Below are positions 18,925-27,640 of a DNA stretch of 64,000 nt, in pieces. The stretch spans positions 18,150 to 82,149 of the forward strand of contig NZ_FORI01000012.1 of the NCBI RefSeq assembly GCF_900113965.1, written 5' to 3'. The stretch is from Treponema bryantii. GTDB taxonomy: Bacteria; Spirochaetota; Spirochaetia; Treponematales; Treponemataceae. Every line of letters starts with the position of its first letter. The stretch's first letter is position 1. Both the position numbers and the translations under genes were made by a program. The notes under the pieces were generated by a model that was not told the DNA's origin, ran no database searches, and saw nothing but the letters and a program-made list of their open reading frames with translations.

Positions 18925-21099
18925 CTACTTAGTCAAACCGACAAAGATTTCCTTAATCTTAGTTGTAAACTCTGCTGTATCTGCCCGAAGTTTACGCAGG
19001 AATGAGTTATCCTCAAGCGGTCCAATTACAACATCCATTTCTTTTTCACTGCGATAAACCATATTGCGATAGTAATCTGTATAATCTTTTTCTCGCGATT
19101 TCAAAGATGCATTGTAAATATCATAAGCCACAAGAGAAACATCATCTGTAATATTGCGGTACAAATCTACAGAGAAGTCTTCAATTGGTCGTGAATAAAG
19201 CTGCTCAAGAAGATAAAGCGCATAACGTACCTTGTACTGCTCATAAGAACATTCGCAAAGTTTATAGAACTGATGTACTGCATCCCAGTTATTAACCGCG
19301 CCGCTCTTAATTGAAGCAAAAAGTTCCTGAATCTTTTCTGAAGGAATAATCTGGCCGCCAACATTTTCCCATTCGGTATAAAGCGGAAGCTTACGGATTC
19401 TTTCAACCAGATCCAGAGTCAGCATTTCATGATTCAAATCCTGACAGAAACTCATAAGTGTACGGGTTGCAAAATACTTTACAACCTTGCGGTAAGTTTT
19501 ATAGGCCTGAACCGGCTTAAAAATTACTGCGCCATATTTTTTCTGACAGATTGAATCTTCAAGTGTAAAATCTGCTTCCGGATTCTGATGAAGGAAATCT
19601 TTTGCAGCCTGATACTGTTCTTCTGGAGTTGTTTTTCCTTCCATATATTCATTATCTGTAGACTTAAGATAACCGGCGGTAAGCCCGATTATTCGATCAA
19701 GAGAAGACATGATTTCCTGCATTGTATCAGGAGCAAGCGGATCAGTTTCTATATACTGAACCTTTTTCTTACGCTTATCCCGCTTTTTAAATTTATCATT
19801 ATTTCTTGTGATGGCAAACATATCATACATAAACCACCATGCAGGAATAATGCTGATTTTAGGAGAACCGTTACTTCCCGGAGCAACCAGTGCAAACGGA
19901 TACGGAATATCAAGCTCATACTGATAGCTTCCCTTAGAAATAAGAACGAAAGAAGCAAAACGGGAATTGTGTTTAAAGTCACTGCAAAGTCCAGGCCAGA
20001 AACCGCGCTTTGCAAAAATCTCTCCATCCGGACTACGGCTGTTATGGTTACTACCAATTGTAGCACCGGAAGCAATATTACTCTGTCCCATTACTGTTGT
20101 AGCAATAAGGAATGAAGAGTTATGATGCTGTTCATGGAACGGATAAATCAGGTTATTTAAGATTTCACAGCAGGAAACGGTTGAGTTATCGCCGAGCACA
20201 GAGTTTAATACTCGTGCACCATACTTAACCTGACAGTTTCGGCCAATCACAAAGCGAACTGCAATCGCCTGATAGAATACTTTACTACCATAGCCAAGAA
20301 TACCGTTTACCATTTCAACGCCTTCACCAATCTGAGAAGTTTCCTCTTCAGATGAAAGCACTGTAATATTCTTAAGCTTAAACGCACCTTTAATATATGC
20401 CGCTTCGCCAATCTTTGCATCTTTGATGATACTTACATTTTTTATAACAGCATCATTTCCGACAATACCATATGTATTCAGTTCATTTGATGTTCCAAAT
20501 TCGGTGAGTTCAACAAAGCGCTTAAGAAGCTCTTCATCATCTCTGTAGTGAGACCACAGATAAGCGTCTCCAGGAATCATTGACTCAAAAGGCAAAATCT
20601 TACGGCCTTCATTTTCGTTTGCAACACCAATCCAGATTCTGTGCTCTTCCGGTTCGCCCTTCTTCAAAATACCGTTACCAAATTTTGCATGGCAGGTACA
20701 GCACATTTCGTTGATATTAAAGAGAATAACTCTATCGCCAATTCTGTAATTATCAAGATAGAAAACATTACGGATAGCGCAGAGATCTCCGGTAACAACA
20801 TTGCTCAACTTTGAACGACGGATACCGCAGCCAAGACGAAGGTCATTATATTTAAGAATTTGATTCTGAATTTTTCCAAGAACAATAAAACCGGAAAAGA
20901 ATGAAAGATGAATAAGAGTCGGATCAAATCCATTTTCCGAGTCATCTACATAAAAATTATTCCAGGTTGGATCTTCATTATGATTCAGATTTTTTTCAAG
21001 TACTTCAATTTCTGCAGCTGTAAGATGTCTTTTACCCTTCAACAGCTCTGCAGGTACGACTTCTGAAGAATAATCAGAAGGTGATTCTATTTTTACCAT
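18925..21099 (-). CDS. DUF4954-family protein with hexapeptide-like beta-helix
   Basis: A 724-residue protein. The middle part (about residues 85-400) has short repeated turns such as GCGIRRSKLSNVVTG, GRNCQVKYGARVLNSVLGDNSTVSCCEI and ASGATIGSNHNSRSPDGE, characteristic of a left-handed beta-helix as in sugar-nucleotide acyltransferases. The C-terminal third is alpha-helical with an Arg/Lys-rich stretch (KFKKRDKRKKK). This architecture matches DUF4954, known from Bacteroidetes and spirochaetes, with no established function. It appears to be the first gene of the long minus-strand run ending with the TonB-like gene. Confidence 0.65.
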   Translation of the reverse strand: MVKIESPSDYSSEVVPAELLKGKRHLTAAEIEVLEKNLNHNEDPTWNNFYVDDSENGFDPTLIHLSFFSGFIVLGKIQNQILKYNDLRLGCGIRRSKLSNVVTGDLCAIRNVFYLDNYRIGDRVILFNINEMCCTCHAKFGNGILKKGEPEEHRIWIGVANENEGRKILPFESMIPGDAYLWSHYRDDEELLKRFVELTEFGTSNELNTYGIVGNDAVIKNVSIIKDAKIGEAAYIKGAFKLKNITVLSSEEETSQIGEGVEMVNGILGYGSKVFYQAIAVRFVIGRNCQVKYGARVLNSVLGDNSTVSCCEILNNLIYPFHEQHHNSSFLIATTVMGQSNIASGATIGSNHNSRSPDGEIFAKRGFWPGLCSDFKHNSRFASFVLISKGSYQYELDIPYPFALVAPGSNGSPKISIIPAWWFMYDMFAITRNNDKFKKRDKRKKKVQYIETDPLAPDTMQEIMSSLDRIIGLTAGYLKSTDNEYMEGKTTPEEQYQAAKDFLHQNPEADFTLEDSICQKKYGAVIFKPVQAYKTYRKVVKYFATRTLMSFCQDLNHEMLTLDLVERIRKLPLYTEWENVGGQIIPSEKIQELFASIKSGAVNNWDAVHQFYKLCECSYEQYKVRYALYLLEQLYSRPIEDFSVDLYRNITDDVSLVAYDIYNASLKSREKDYTDYYRNMVYRSEKEMDVVIGPLEDNSFLRKLRADTAEFTTKIKEIFVGLTK

Positions 21100-21129
21100 A
21101 AATAACAGTTTACCCTATATTGCAAAAAG

Positions 21130-21158
21130 TGGAAAGTAAAATATTTATATGGTAGAAT
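21130..21158 (+). promoter_or_regulatory. probable promoter producing a leaderless M16-like mRNA
   Basis: TGGAAA (21130-21135) and TAGAAT (21153-21158) are 17 nt apart, and the ATG begins 7 nt after the -10 box. No ribosome site is present, so initiation at or beside the A of ATG is expected. Confidence 0.5.
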
Positions 21159-21164
21159 GAGCGT

Positions 21165-23960
21165 ATGAAAAAGTTCTACTCAATATTACTTTTCTGCCTT
21201 CTTGCGCATCCATTCTTCTCCACTCCCGTAAAATCAGTACAGGAATATACACTCGAAAACGGAATGCAGGTTTTCTTACTAGAAGATCCTTCAGATGCTC
21301 AGGTTCATATTGAGTACACTTGCCGCGCAGGCTTTTCTTCACAGACACAAAGCACCTGCGGATTTTTCAAACTCTACACAATGCTTGTAAAAGCAGCCGC
21401 TCCAAAACTTTCTTTCACAGATGTTCAGTGCAATGCAGATTCTTCGCGCTATATAATAGAAGTAAGTCCCTCAGAAGTAAGCGAAACACTTTTTTCACTT
21501 TCAGATGCAGTTTTCGCACAGGATTTTCCAGATGAAATTCTAAAAAATCAGCTCAATCTCCTAAAAAAAGAAGTAAATGACAATAAAGATTCAATGTCTG
21601 TTTATATAAATGCCGCCATTGATTCCCGGGTCTTTTCTGAAGCTCCATGGAAGCACGACTCTGGCATTTACCCGCCGGTTTTTAAGAAAACAACTGAAAA
21701 AACAGCCCGCACGGTCATCAAACAGATTTCTGAGCAGTGGTACACACCTAAAAACAGCGCAGTTTTTATCAGCGGAAACATTAATACTGAACGCACACTC
21801 CTGCTCCTGCGCAATAGCTTTGGCCGCTATTATTCAAACTTCAGAACTCCGGTTGAAAAACCTGCAAGCCCTGTAAACCGCCAGCGAAAATATGTTCTGC
21901 ATTCAAATGAAATCTCTCCAGAACTTACCCAGCTTGTAATCCAATATACCCTGCTTGATATGGAACAAAGCGATCTTCTTTCGCTGGCAATGGGTTACGA
22001 AGGCTCTCTTTTTAAGCAGCAGGTTCTAAGCTTTGAAGAACTCAATATTCCAGGCGATGAGTACATAAACGTTTCTGCCGCACATAAAAAGGACAGTTCA
22101 AGACTGATTATTCAGACTCTTTTACAGCCGCCGGAAAATAAAAAACTTGCAGCCAGTACAAACTCATTTAAGCAAACAGAACTTTTCTTAAAACAACTCA
22201 CACTGATTCCTCATATCGTTCAAAGCGAAGAGTTTGAGTACGCAAAAAATCAGCTGGAATACAGCCTTAACCGCACAGCCGCAATTTCTTCAGAACTGAT
22301 GAAAACACTTTCGGAGTTCTGGGCCGTACAACCCTACTTCAACTATGTAGAAAACGACATTGAAGATTATAATTCGCAGACTGCTCGTATGCTTATGAGC
22401 CGTACACAAAAACTCCGCTCTACCGCACTTTCTGATACTATTACCCAACTTCAAAATGAAGAGCCTTTCATCTTTGTAATTATTAACAGCAAGGATTATA
22501 AAGCCAACAAAAAAGCATATACTGCCGCAGGCTTTGAAGAAATCAATGAAAAAAATGCTTCGTGGTATGTACAGCAGATGTTTAAAGATTCTTTAGCTGA
22601 GTCCCTGCCACAGAATCAGGAAAAACTTTACTCATCAGCCGCTGCCACAGATGACAACAGTTACTATCAGAAAAACCTTGATCAGACAAATCAATTTACA
22701 CTTTCAAATGGAATTACTGTCTACACAAAGCAAAATCCTCTTTCAGAACAAACCTCTTTAGTACTTTCAATAAAAGGCGGCAAACTAAACTCCGCAGATG
22801 ACAATGGTTTTGAAGAAGTAATGATAAACCTTACCGCAGGTCTAATCCAGAAAAAACTGATTTCTGCTCAGGCCGAAGGCCTTCTGACTGGAGCCTTCTA
22901 TGTAAGTTCACAGACAGCTCTTTCAACCGGTAATATAATAGTAGAATTTGATTTAGAAGACACAATCGCAGTACTCAAAACCATCAGCGAAGTAATAGTT
23001 TATGGCGAAATTGCCCCAGCCGATGCCGACCGTGCCGTAGCCTCAAGAAAATATCGAAAGCGCCTTGAAAACGGAACCGCCGCAAATCAAATGTACAGCA
23101 GCCTCATCAACAAACTATATGGAAAAGGAAATCTTTCAAATATTTTCGAAGCCGAAAAAGAAATCCTTCTGGACACAGATTACACAAAGATTCTTTCTGC
23201 CTACCCTCAGCTGCTGGATGCATCCCGCTACTCCGTAATTATCTGCGGTGCGCTTTATGAAAATCTCCCTTCGTTACTGGAAGAAACTTTGGGTCAGCTT
23301 TCTTCTCAAAACACTGCGGCAACCCTCGCTCCTTCAACAGAGCCAGATTTCTCAAAAGCTAAAAACCTTTCGGTACGTGTACGACACACCTTCCTTACAG
23401 ACATCCCGGCTGAAAAAGCTGGCCCACAACCGGCAGTATTAATTCCAACCACAGAATTTCTGGATCCGGTTATTTACGCAAACAAAGCTCCAGAGCCCGG
23501 AACAAAACAGGCAGCACTTTATAACGCCGTATTGAACTACATTGGAAAAACAATTGAAAGATCGTATCCTGTCACAGTTCAGTTCCCTCGCAGCTGCCTG
23601 AATATCGGTTCGCTGACAATCCAAAATGTATCACATACCCGCGAACTGGACTCTCAATATAAAACAGTTATTCAAACAATAACTGAACAGATGCAGCGTC
23701 TTCAGGCAAAAGACACAATCATCAAAGAAATCAAGAATAGCTGGATTCTAAATCAAATGACACAGACTGGCTCAGACACAGGCACAGCCCTCTTAATTCA
23801 AAACGGTCTGGAACTTTTTACAGAAAATCCAAAACCTCACTGGTACCTGGAAGAATACAACTACATACAAACTGCCACCGCACAAGACTTTCTGGAAATC
23901 ATGGAATATTTCCCCGTAATCTCCCAGGCCCGAGTCTACTCCTCAGACTCTAAAAAGTAA
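21165..23960 (+). CDS. M16-like secreted protein lacking the zinc-binding motif
   Basis: A 931-residue protein with a signal peptide (MKKFYSILLFCLLAHPFFST) and two halves that each begin like an M16 peptidase domain: YTLENGMQVFLLED (about 28-41) and FTLSNGITVYTKQNP (about 512-526). Where active enzymes have HxxEH, this protein has GFFKLYTM (66-73) in the first half and GFEEVMINLT in the second, so neither half can bind zinc in the usual way. It is probably a non-catalytic structural or chaperone-like member, as known for M16 pseudo-subunits. It stands alone on the plus strand and its end overlaps the convergent recombinase gene by 11 nt. Confidence 0.75.
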   Translation: MKKFYSILLFCLLAHPFFSTPVKSVQEYTLENGMQVFLLEDPSDAQVHIEYTCRAGFSSQTQSTCGFFKLYTMLVKAAAPKLSFTDVQCNADSSRYIIEVSPSEVSETLFSLSDAVFAQDFPDEILKNQLNLLKKEVNDNKDSMSVYINAAIDSRVFSEAPWKHDSGIYPPVFKKTTEKTARTVIKQISEQWYTPKNSAVFISGNINTERTLLLLRNSFGRYYSNFRTPVEKPASPVNRQRKYVLHSNEISPELTQLVIQYTLLDMEQSDLLSLAMGYEGSLFKQQVLSFEELNIPGDEYINVSAAHKKDSSRLIIQTLLQPPENKKLAASTNSFKQTELFLKQLTLIPHIVQSEEFEYAKNQLEYSLNRTAAISSELMKTLSEFWAVQPYFNYVENDIEDYNSQTARMLMSRTQKLRSTALSDTITQLQNEEPFIFVIINSKDYKANKKAYTAAGFEEINEKNASWYVQQMFKDSLAESLPQNQEKLYSSAAATDDNSYYQKNLDQTNQFTLSNGITVYTKQNPLSEQTSLVLSIKGGKLNSADDNGFEEVMINLTAGLIQKKLISAQAEGLLTGAFYVSSQTALSTGNIIVEFDLEDTIAVLKTISEVIVYGEIAPADADRAVASRKYRKRLENGTAANQMYSSLINKLYGKGNLSNIFEAEKEILLDTDYTKILSAYPQLLDASRYSVIICGALYENLPSLLEETLGQLSSQNTAATLAPSTEPDFSKAKNLSVRVRHTFLTDIPAEKAGPQPAVLIPTTEFLDPVIYANKAPEPGTKQAALYNAVLNYIGKTIERSYPVTVQFPRSCLNIGSLTIQNVSHTRELDSQYKTVIQTITEQMQRLQAKDTIIKEIKNSWILNQMTQTGSDTGTALLIQNGLELFTENPKPHWYLEEYNYIQTATAQDFLEIMEYFPVISQARVYSSDSKK

Positions 23961-24552
23961 TCTTTTTCTCCTTCATAAACAGATACAAAGTTGAAGGAGA
24001 AACATTGAGCTGTTTGCTAATAAGATTTTTAGGATACCCTTCACTAAGCATCGTTCTGATTTTACACTCACAGCCAGTCAATTTATGCTTAGAGTTAAGC
24101 CTCCCTTTTGGCCGTCCAAGCTTCACTCCTTCCGCTTTCTTTCTTTGCAGCGCCTCTTTAGTCCGCTGCGAAATCAAAGACCTTTCAATTTCCGCTGAAA
24201 TACTGAACGCAAATGCCAGCACCTTACTAGTCAAATCTTCCCCAAGTTTATACCGCTCCTTAACAGTATAAATAATCACCCCTCTTTCCATCAAAATATT
24301 TAAGATAGACATTATCATAAACATATTTCGTCCCAATCTCGAAAGTTCCGAGCAGATAATAATGTCCCCCTTCTTCGTTTTTTCAATCAACTTCCCAAGA
24401 TTCCGCTTATTTGGAGAGATAGTCCCACTTATAGTCTCTTCAATCCACGAATCAACCTTAACCCCAGTTTTCTTAATAAACCGGTTAATCTCAAACCTCT
24501 GATTTTCCACAGTCTGCTTGTCCGTACTTACTCGAATATAACCATAAATTAT
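23950..24552 (-). CDS. Mpi-type serine recombinase (DNA invertase) with ATA start
   Basis: A site-specific serine recombinase of about 200 residues. Reading back from the clear body of the protein, the frame gives IYGYIRVSTDKQTVENQ, with the catalytic Ser in RVST, then CSELSRLGRNMFMIMSILN and the E-helix AEIERSLISQRTKEAL, a LGRPKGR linker and a C-terminal HTH. This resembles the Mpi master invertase of Bacteroides. No ATG, GTG or TTG exists in frame upstream of the Ser; the codon where Met is expected is ATA (24550-24552), 6 nt after a GGAGGT ribosome site. A GTG at 24510 would give a protein without the catalytic Ser. The gene is therefore either weakly expressed from ATA/ATT or newly inactivated. 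Confidence 0.8.
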   Translation of the reverse strand: MIYGYIRVSTDKQTVENQRFEINRFIKKTGVKVDSWIEETISGTISPNKRNLGKLIEKTKKGDIIICSELSRLGRNMFMIMSILNILMERGVIIYTVKERYKLGEDLTSKVLAFAFSISAEIERSLISQRTKEALQRKKAEGVKLGRPKGRLNSKHKLTGCECKIRTMLSEGYPKNLISKQLNVSPSTLYLFMKEKKITF

Positions 24553-24593
24553 ATAGATACCTCCAAATAACAGATTATATATCAGTCCCTAAA

Positions 24594-24616
24594 GTAGTCA
24601 AAAATGATTTTACTAC
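24594..24616. repeat. small inverted repeat upstream of invertase and porin-like gene
   Basis: GTAGT (24594-24598) pairs with ACTAC (24612-24616), with AAAAT/ATTTT continuing the stem around one bulged C and a central G. It lies in the divergent region between the invertase and the porin-like gene and could be a recombinase or regulator site. Just downstream a 10-bp unit, ATAAATAATT, is tandemly repeated once. Confidence 0.4.
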
Positions 24617-24709
24617 ACAAACCACAAGATAAATAATTATAAATAATTTGTTATAAATCACAAAAATTCCCATTTTTCCCCTCGTGAAACGCATCCCGTG
24701 AAACACTCC

Positions 24710-24728
24710 CCTCCGATTAAAAAGGAGG
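24710..24728 (+). promoter_or_regulatory. hairpin covering the ribosome site of the plus-strand porin-like gene
   Basis: CCTCC (24710-24714) can pair with the Shine-Dalgarno GGAGG (24724-24728) around a 9-nt loop. The minus-strand paralogue has the same GGAGG but lacks this upstream CCTCC, so translation of the two copies may differ. Confidence 0.4.
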
Positions 24729-24818
24729 ATTTTTTCAAATGAAAAAAATCGTAGCATTGGGAGCTGCTGCAGCACTCATCGGCGGATTGTTCGCTGCTGA
24801 ACCTGCATCAAATCCTAG
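24718..24818 (+). repeat. 5' inverted-repeat arm (left)
   Basis: This 101-nt segment, covering the ribosome site and the first 80 nt of the plus-strand porin-like gene, matches 29225-29325 in inverted orientation with two mismatches, both in one codon (ATC against GTA). Confidence 0.9.
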
Positions 24819-26439
24819 TCTTGTAAGCTTTACAGGAAACGCTTCTGTTGAATGGGGTGTTGACCTTGACGCTGGTAAAACTGGTTTCAAGAATGGCACT
24901 TGGACAGAATTCAAAATCAAACTCTTCGACGCAGGAGATAAGGCTCTTACTGGTGATGGAGTATGGGCAGAACTCGTAATGAAAGTTGATGATGATTCTA
25001 GCGTTGGACCAAATGGTTTCGTAGATGGTGGATGGCTCGGTGGTAAAAACGCTTACATCGATGTAGCAAAACTTCACTTCAATAATATTTATGTTGGAAT
25101 CAAATCTGGTGATACACAGACAGGTGAACTTGATTTCACTACTGCTATTCACTCAGCAGATCCATACTTCCACCCAGGACGCTGGCTCAACAATGTTGGA
25201 CCATCTAGTTTCACACAGGGTATCGTAGCAGGATATGCAGATGACAACATGGACATTGGTGTTGACTTCCGTTCTTATGAAAATGGTCAGTACACAAATG
25301 CTTATGCTGTAGCCGGTGAATTCAAAATTAAAGATTCAAACAGCTTTGCAGAAGGTCTTTCTGTAGGACTTGGTGCATCATACAATCTCTCAGACACATA
25401 TTACAAAGATTCAACAACAAACACTGCTGCTGAAAAAGTAGAGAATTTTGCTTATACATTTGGTTATAAGATCAATGATAAAGAAACACTTTTCGGTGCA
25501 CAGCACTTACTTGGATATTCAGCTAGTGTTGGATATAAAATCAAGATTGATGACAAGTATTGGGCAAAACCACAGGTTGGTTTAACAGGTTTGTTGGCAA
25601 CTTATAAAGATACAGACAATGGGGTAACTGTTGATGCAAGTGCTAATACAAACACACTCGCAGCTGGTGCTATTTTCGCTTGGGGAGACACAGCTGCTTA
25701 CGGAAGCACAGGTGGTGTTTACTTCTTCGGTGATGATGCAAGAGGATTTACACCAGGTGTATCTGCAATGGTTTATGTTCCACTTGCATCTACAATTAGC
25801 GCAAAAGCAACAGGTAATGGACAGAGTGCTTCTGTAAAAATTACATCACATGATGCTTTGAAAGCTTTGATTGTTCCTTCATTCTATACAGGTGATCTTG
25901 TAGAAAACCTTTCAGCTGCTGTTTACTCAGAAATTGGTCTTTATGACTACAGAGAAACACAGCCAACTCCAACTCATTCTGGAAACGATTGGGCAGTTGA
26001 ATCTTATGGTCAGACAACAGATGGAAAGAATACAATGGCACTTGCTGTTGCTGGTGGTCTTAAGTATGACATCAAGGCTGATGACATTACAATCACACCA
26101 AAAGCTTCTTTCCGCTATGCTAACACATGTTATGTACAGAACAAGACAAATGAAGTAGCTCCTGCAAAGGATCAGTCACTCTTCAAGGATCTTGGTGAGC
26201 AGAAGACAGAAACTTCTGGAGACAGACTTGGACTCTATGTTGGAGACTTCTTCAACCTCGAAGCAGGTGTAGATGTTGCTGGTCTTATCAACAACACAAC
26301 ATTCTACGCTCACTATAAGTCAGCTAACCTCTTGAACTCTATTGACTACTCAGAGAACAAGGATGCTGAAGGTAACTCATTGAAGTACTACAACGTAAAA
26401 CTTGGTACATTCAACGTAGGTTGTAAGATTGCATTCTAA
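24739..26439 (+). CDS. treponemal porin-like outer-membrane protein, copy 1
   Basis: A 566-residue protein with a signal peptide ending GGLFAAEP and a mature part of repeated amphipathic strands with Gly/Asp turns, starting SFTGNASVEWGVDLD and ending KLGTFNVGCKIAF, a C-terminal aromatic as in outer-membrane barrels. It is paralogous to the convergent gene at 27589-29304: the ends are almost identical in DNA and the middle is diverged. A GGAGG ribosome site lies 10 nt upstream of the ATG. Promoter elements are weak (TTTACT at 24609, AATAAT at 24632, 17 nt apart). Family members are probably abundant surface proteins; function is not established. Confidence 0.75.
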   Translation: MKKIVALGAAAALIGGLFAAEPASNPSLVSFTGNASVEWGVDLDAGKTGFKNGTWTEFKIKLFDAGDKALTGDGVWAELVMKVDDDSSVGPNGFVDGGWLGGKNAYIDVAKLHFNNIYVGIKSGDTQTGELDFTTAIHSADPYFHPGRWLNNVGPSSFTQGIVAGYADDNMDIGVDFRSYENGQYTNAYAVAGEFKIKDSNSFAEGLSVGLGASYNLSDTYYKDSTTNTAAEKVENFAYTFGYKINDKETLFGAQHLLGYSASVGYKIKIDDKYWAKPQVGLTGLLATYKDTDNGVTVDASANTNTLAAGAIFAWGDTAAYGSTGGVYFFGDDARGFTPGVSAMVYVPLASTISAKATGNGQSASVKITSHDALKALIVPSFYTGDLVENLSAAVYSEIGLYDYRETQPTPTHSGNDWAVESYGQTTDGKNTMALAVAGGLKYDIKADDITITPKASFRYANTCYVQNKTNEVAPAKDQSLFKDLGEQKTETSGDRLGLYVGDFFNLEAGVDVAGLINNTTFYAHYKSANLLNSIDYSENKDAEGNSLKYYNVKLGTFNVGCKIAF

Positions 26440-26506
26440 TCTTGTAAAAGCTTAGAACACTTATAAAACCGCCAGGCCGCTCCTTCGGAGCGGCCTGGTC
26501 TTTTTA
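26388..26506 (+). repeat. 3' inverted-repeat arm (left)
   Basis: The last 52 nt of the porin-like gene, the trailer and the terminator match 27523-27640 in inverted orientation, with two substitutions inside the coding part and a small indel and substitution before the terminator. Confidence 0.9.
26472..26505 (+). terminator. intrinsic terminator of porin-like copy 1
   Basis: CCAGGCCGCTC pairs with GAGCGGCCTGG around a C(TTCG)G tetraloop, followed by TCTTTTT. Confidence 0.95.
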
Positions 26507-26539
26507 TTAACTATAGTCATTAAATAAAGTCAAAAAAAA

Positions 26540-27412
26540 TTATGCCTCAACTGGAACTTTAGCAGCAATTTTCTTTATCTCTTTTACCGAAATATCAAGA
26601 AGGTCTGCTATCTGTTCAGTTGTATATTTTTTATCCATCATTTTTCTAATTAAATCAGCTTTTTCTTCAGCTCTACCTTTTTCTATTCCTTCATTTATAA
26701 TTTTATCAAGAAATTCATCCATAGTAACACCTCCTCTTTTATTCTTTAAATTAGCTTTATTATAAATCTCTTCAAAACGTTTGTCACCTGTTAAGGCCTT
26801 AAACGTTTTGATAATGGAATCAACATGGGTAATTTGCTCATTTGTTGGAATATACTTCGTATTCTTACGTTTTGTTTGAAAATATTTCGCAATAAATTTG
26901 AAATCACTATTAAACATATTAATTGTTTTATCATCGAGCCAGGCAATGTTGAATACATTGATTTTATAATCACTGACAAAGGGTTTTAATTCATTTAGAA
27001 TAGAAATACATTTATGTAAAGTCTTTGGAGCTGTCCATTTTGTTTTTGTTCCGAAATACAGAACTAATGTGCAAACAGGATAGTATTGCTCTACTTTTTC
27101 ATCCATAAGCTGCTGTTTATAACTTGCTCCATCATAACTTATTACACGAAGTGGCATCTTGTAGTCCTGATTAGTCTGATTCTCAATTCCTAAAATTTAA
27201 ATACGTATTTCTCCATTTTTCCAAAATTTTGAAACATCCCGTTCCTGTTCATGCAACTCGTTATCGGCTTTCAGCATACTATCCTTTGTGTCTGCTTCAA
27301 GATCTTGTTCTTTTACTAGCTGTTTTCCTTTGAATAACAGAACATTTACGATATCAGCAAAAACATCATTCCAGGCTTCGAGGTTTTTCTCAGCGATATC
27401 CTTTTCTCCCAT
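26540..27412 (-). pseudogene. Rpn-family PD-(D/E)XK nuclease/transposase with one nonsense codon
   Basis: The two parts are in the same frame and together form one Rpn protein. The N-terminal 71 residues carry NDVFADIVNVLLF and ELHEQERDVSKFWKNG, then a TAA at 27197-27199, then ILGIENQTNQDYKMPLRVISYDGASY, the catalytic block of the family, and a C-terminal IEKGRAEEKADLI coiled-coil. Only a single in-frame stop separates them, placed just before the catalytic strand. The fragment from 27157 could be translated alone but would lack the N-terminal catalytic residues. It lies between the two porin-like genes and contributes most of the DNA between the 3' inverted arms. Confidence 0.8.
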
Positions 27413-27454
27413 TTTACCTCCAACAAAACTAAAAATAATTCTATATTAATATAT

Positions 27455-27481
27455 GTTTCGATATGCGATTTTAGGAAGTTT
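27455..27481. repeat. half-repeat GTTTCGATATGCG copy 1
   Basis: Twenty-six of 27 positions match 30113-30139 (GTTTCGATATGCGATTT then AGGAAGTTT). The first part equals one arm of the REP-like repeat. Confidence 0.7.
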
Positions 27482-27522
27482 CTAGAGGAGAAGTAGAGAA
27501 AAATGGATAATTTTATGTGTGT

Positions 27523-27640
27523 TAAAAAGACCAGGCCGCTCCTTCGGAGCGGCCTGGTGGTTTATAAGTGTTCTAAGCTTTTACAAGATTAGAATGAAAT
27601 CTTACAACCTACGTTGAATGTTCCAAGTTTTACGTTGTAG
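27523..27640 (-). repeat. 3' inverted-repeat arm (right)
   Basis: Inverted counterpart of 26388-26506, holding the terminator and the end of the minus-strand porin-like gene. Confidence 0.9.
27524..27557 (-). terminator. intrinsic terminator of porin-like copy 2
   Basis: The same GC-rich 11-bp stem as copy 1 lies at 27531-27557, with a U-tract (TCTTTTT) on the minus strand. Confidence 0.95.

Noticed and set aside
24630..24649. Tandem ATAAATAATT as a possible CRISPR or origin repeat
   Set aside because: Only two copies of 10 bp in AT-rich DNA; no spacers, DnaA boxes or replication genes nearby.
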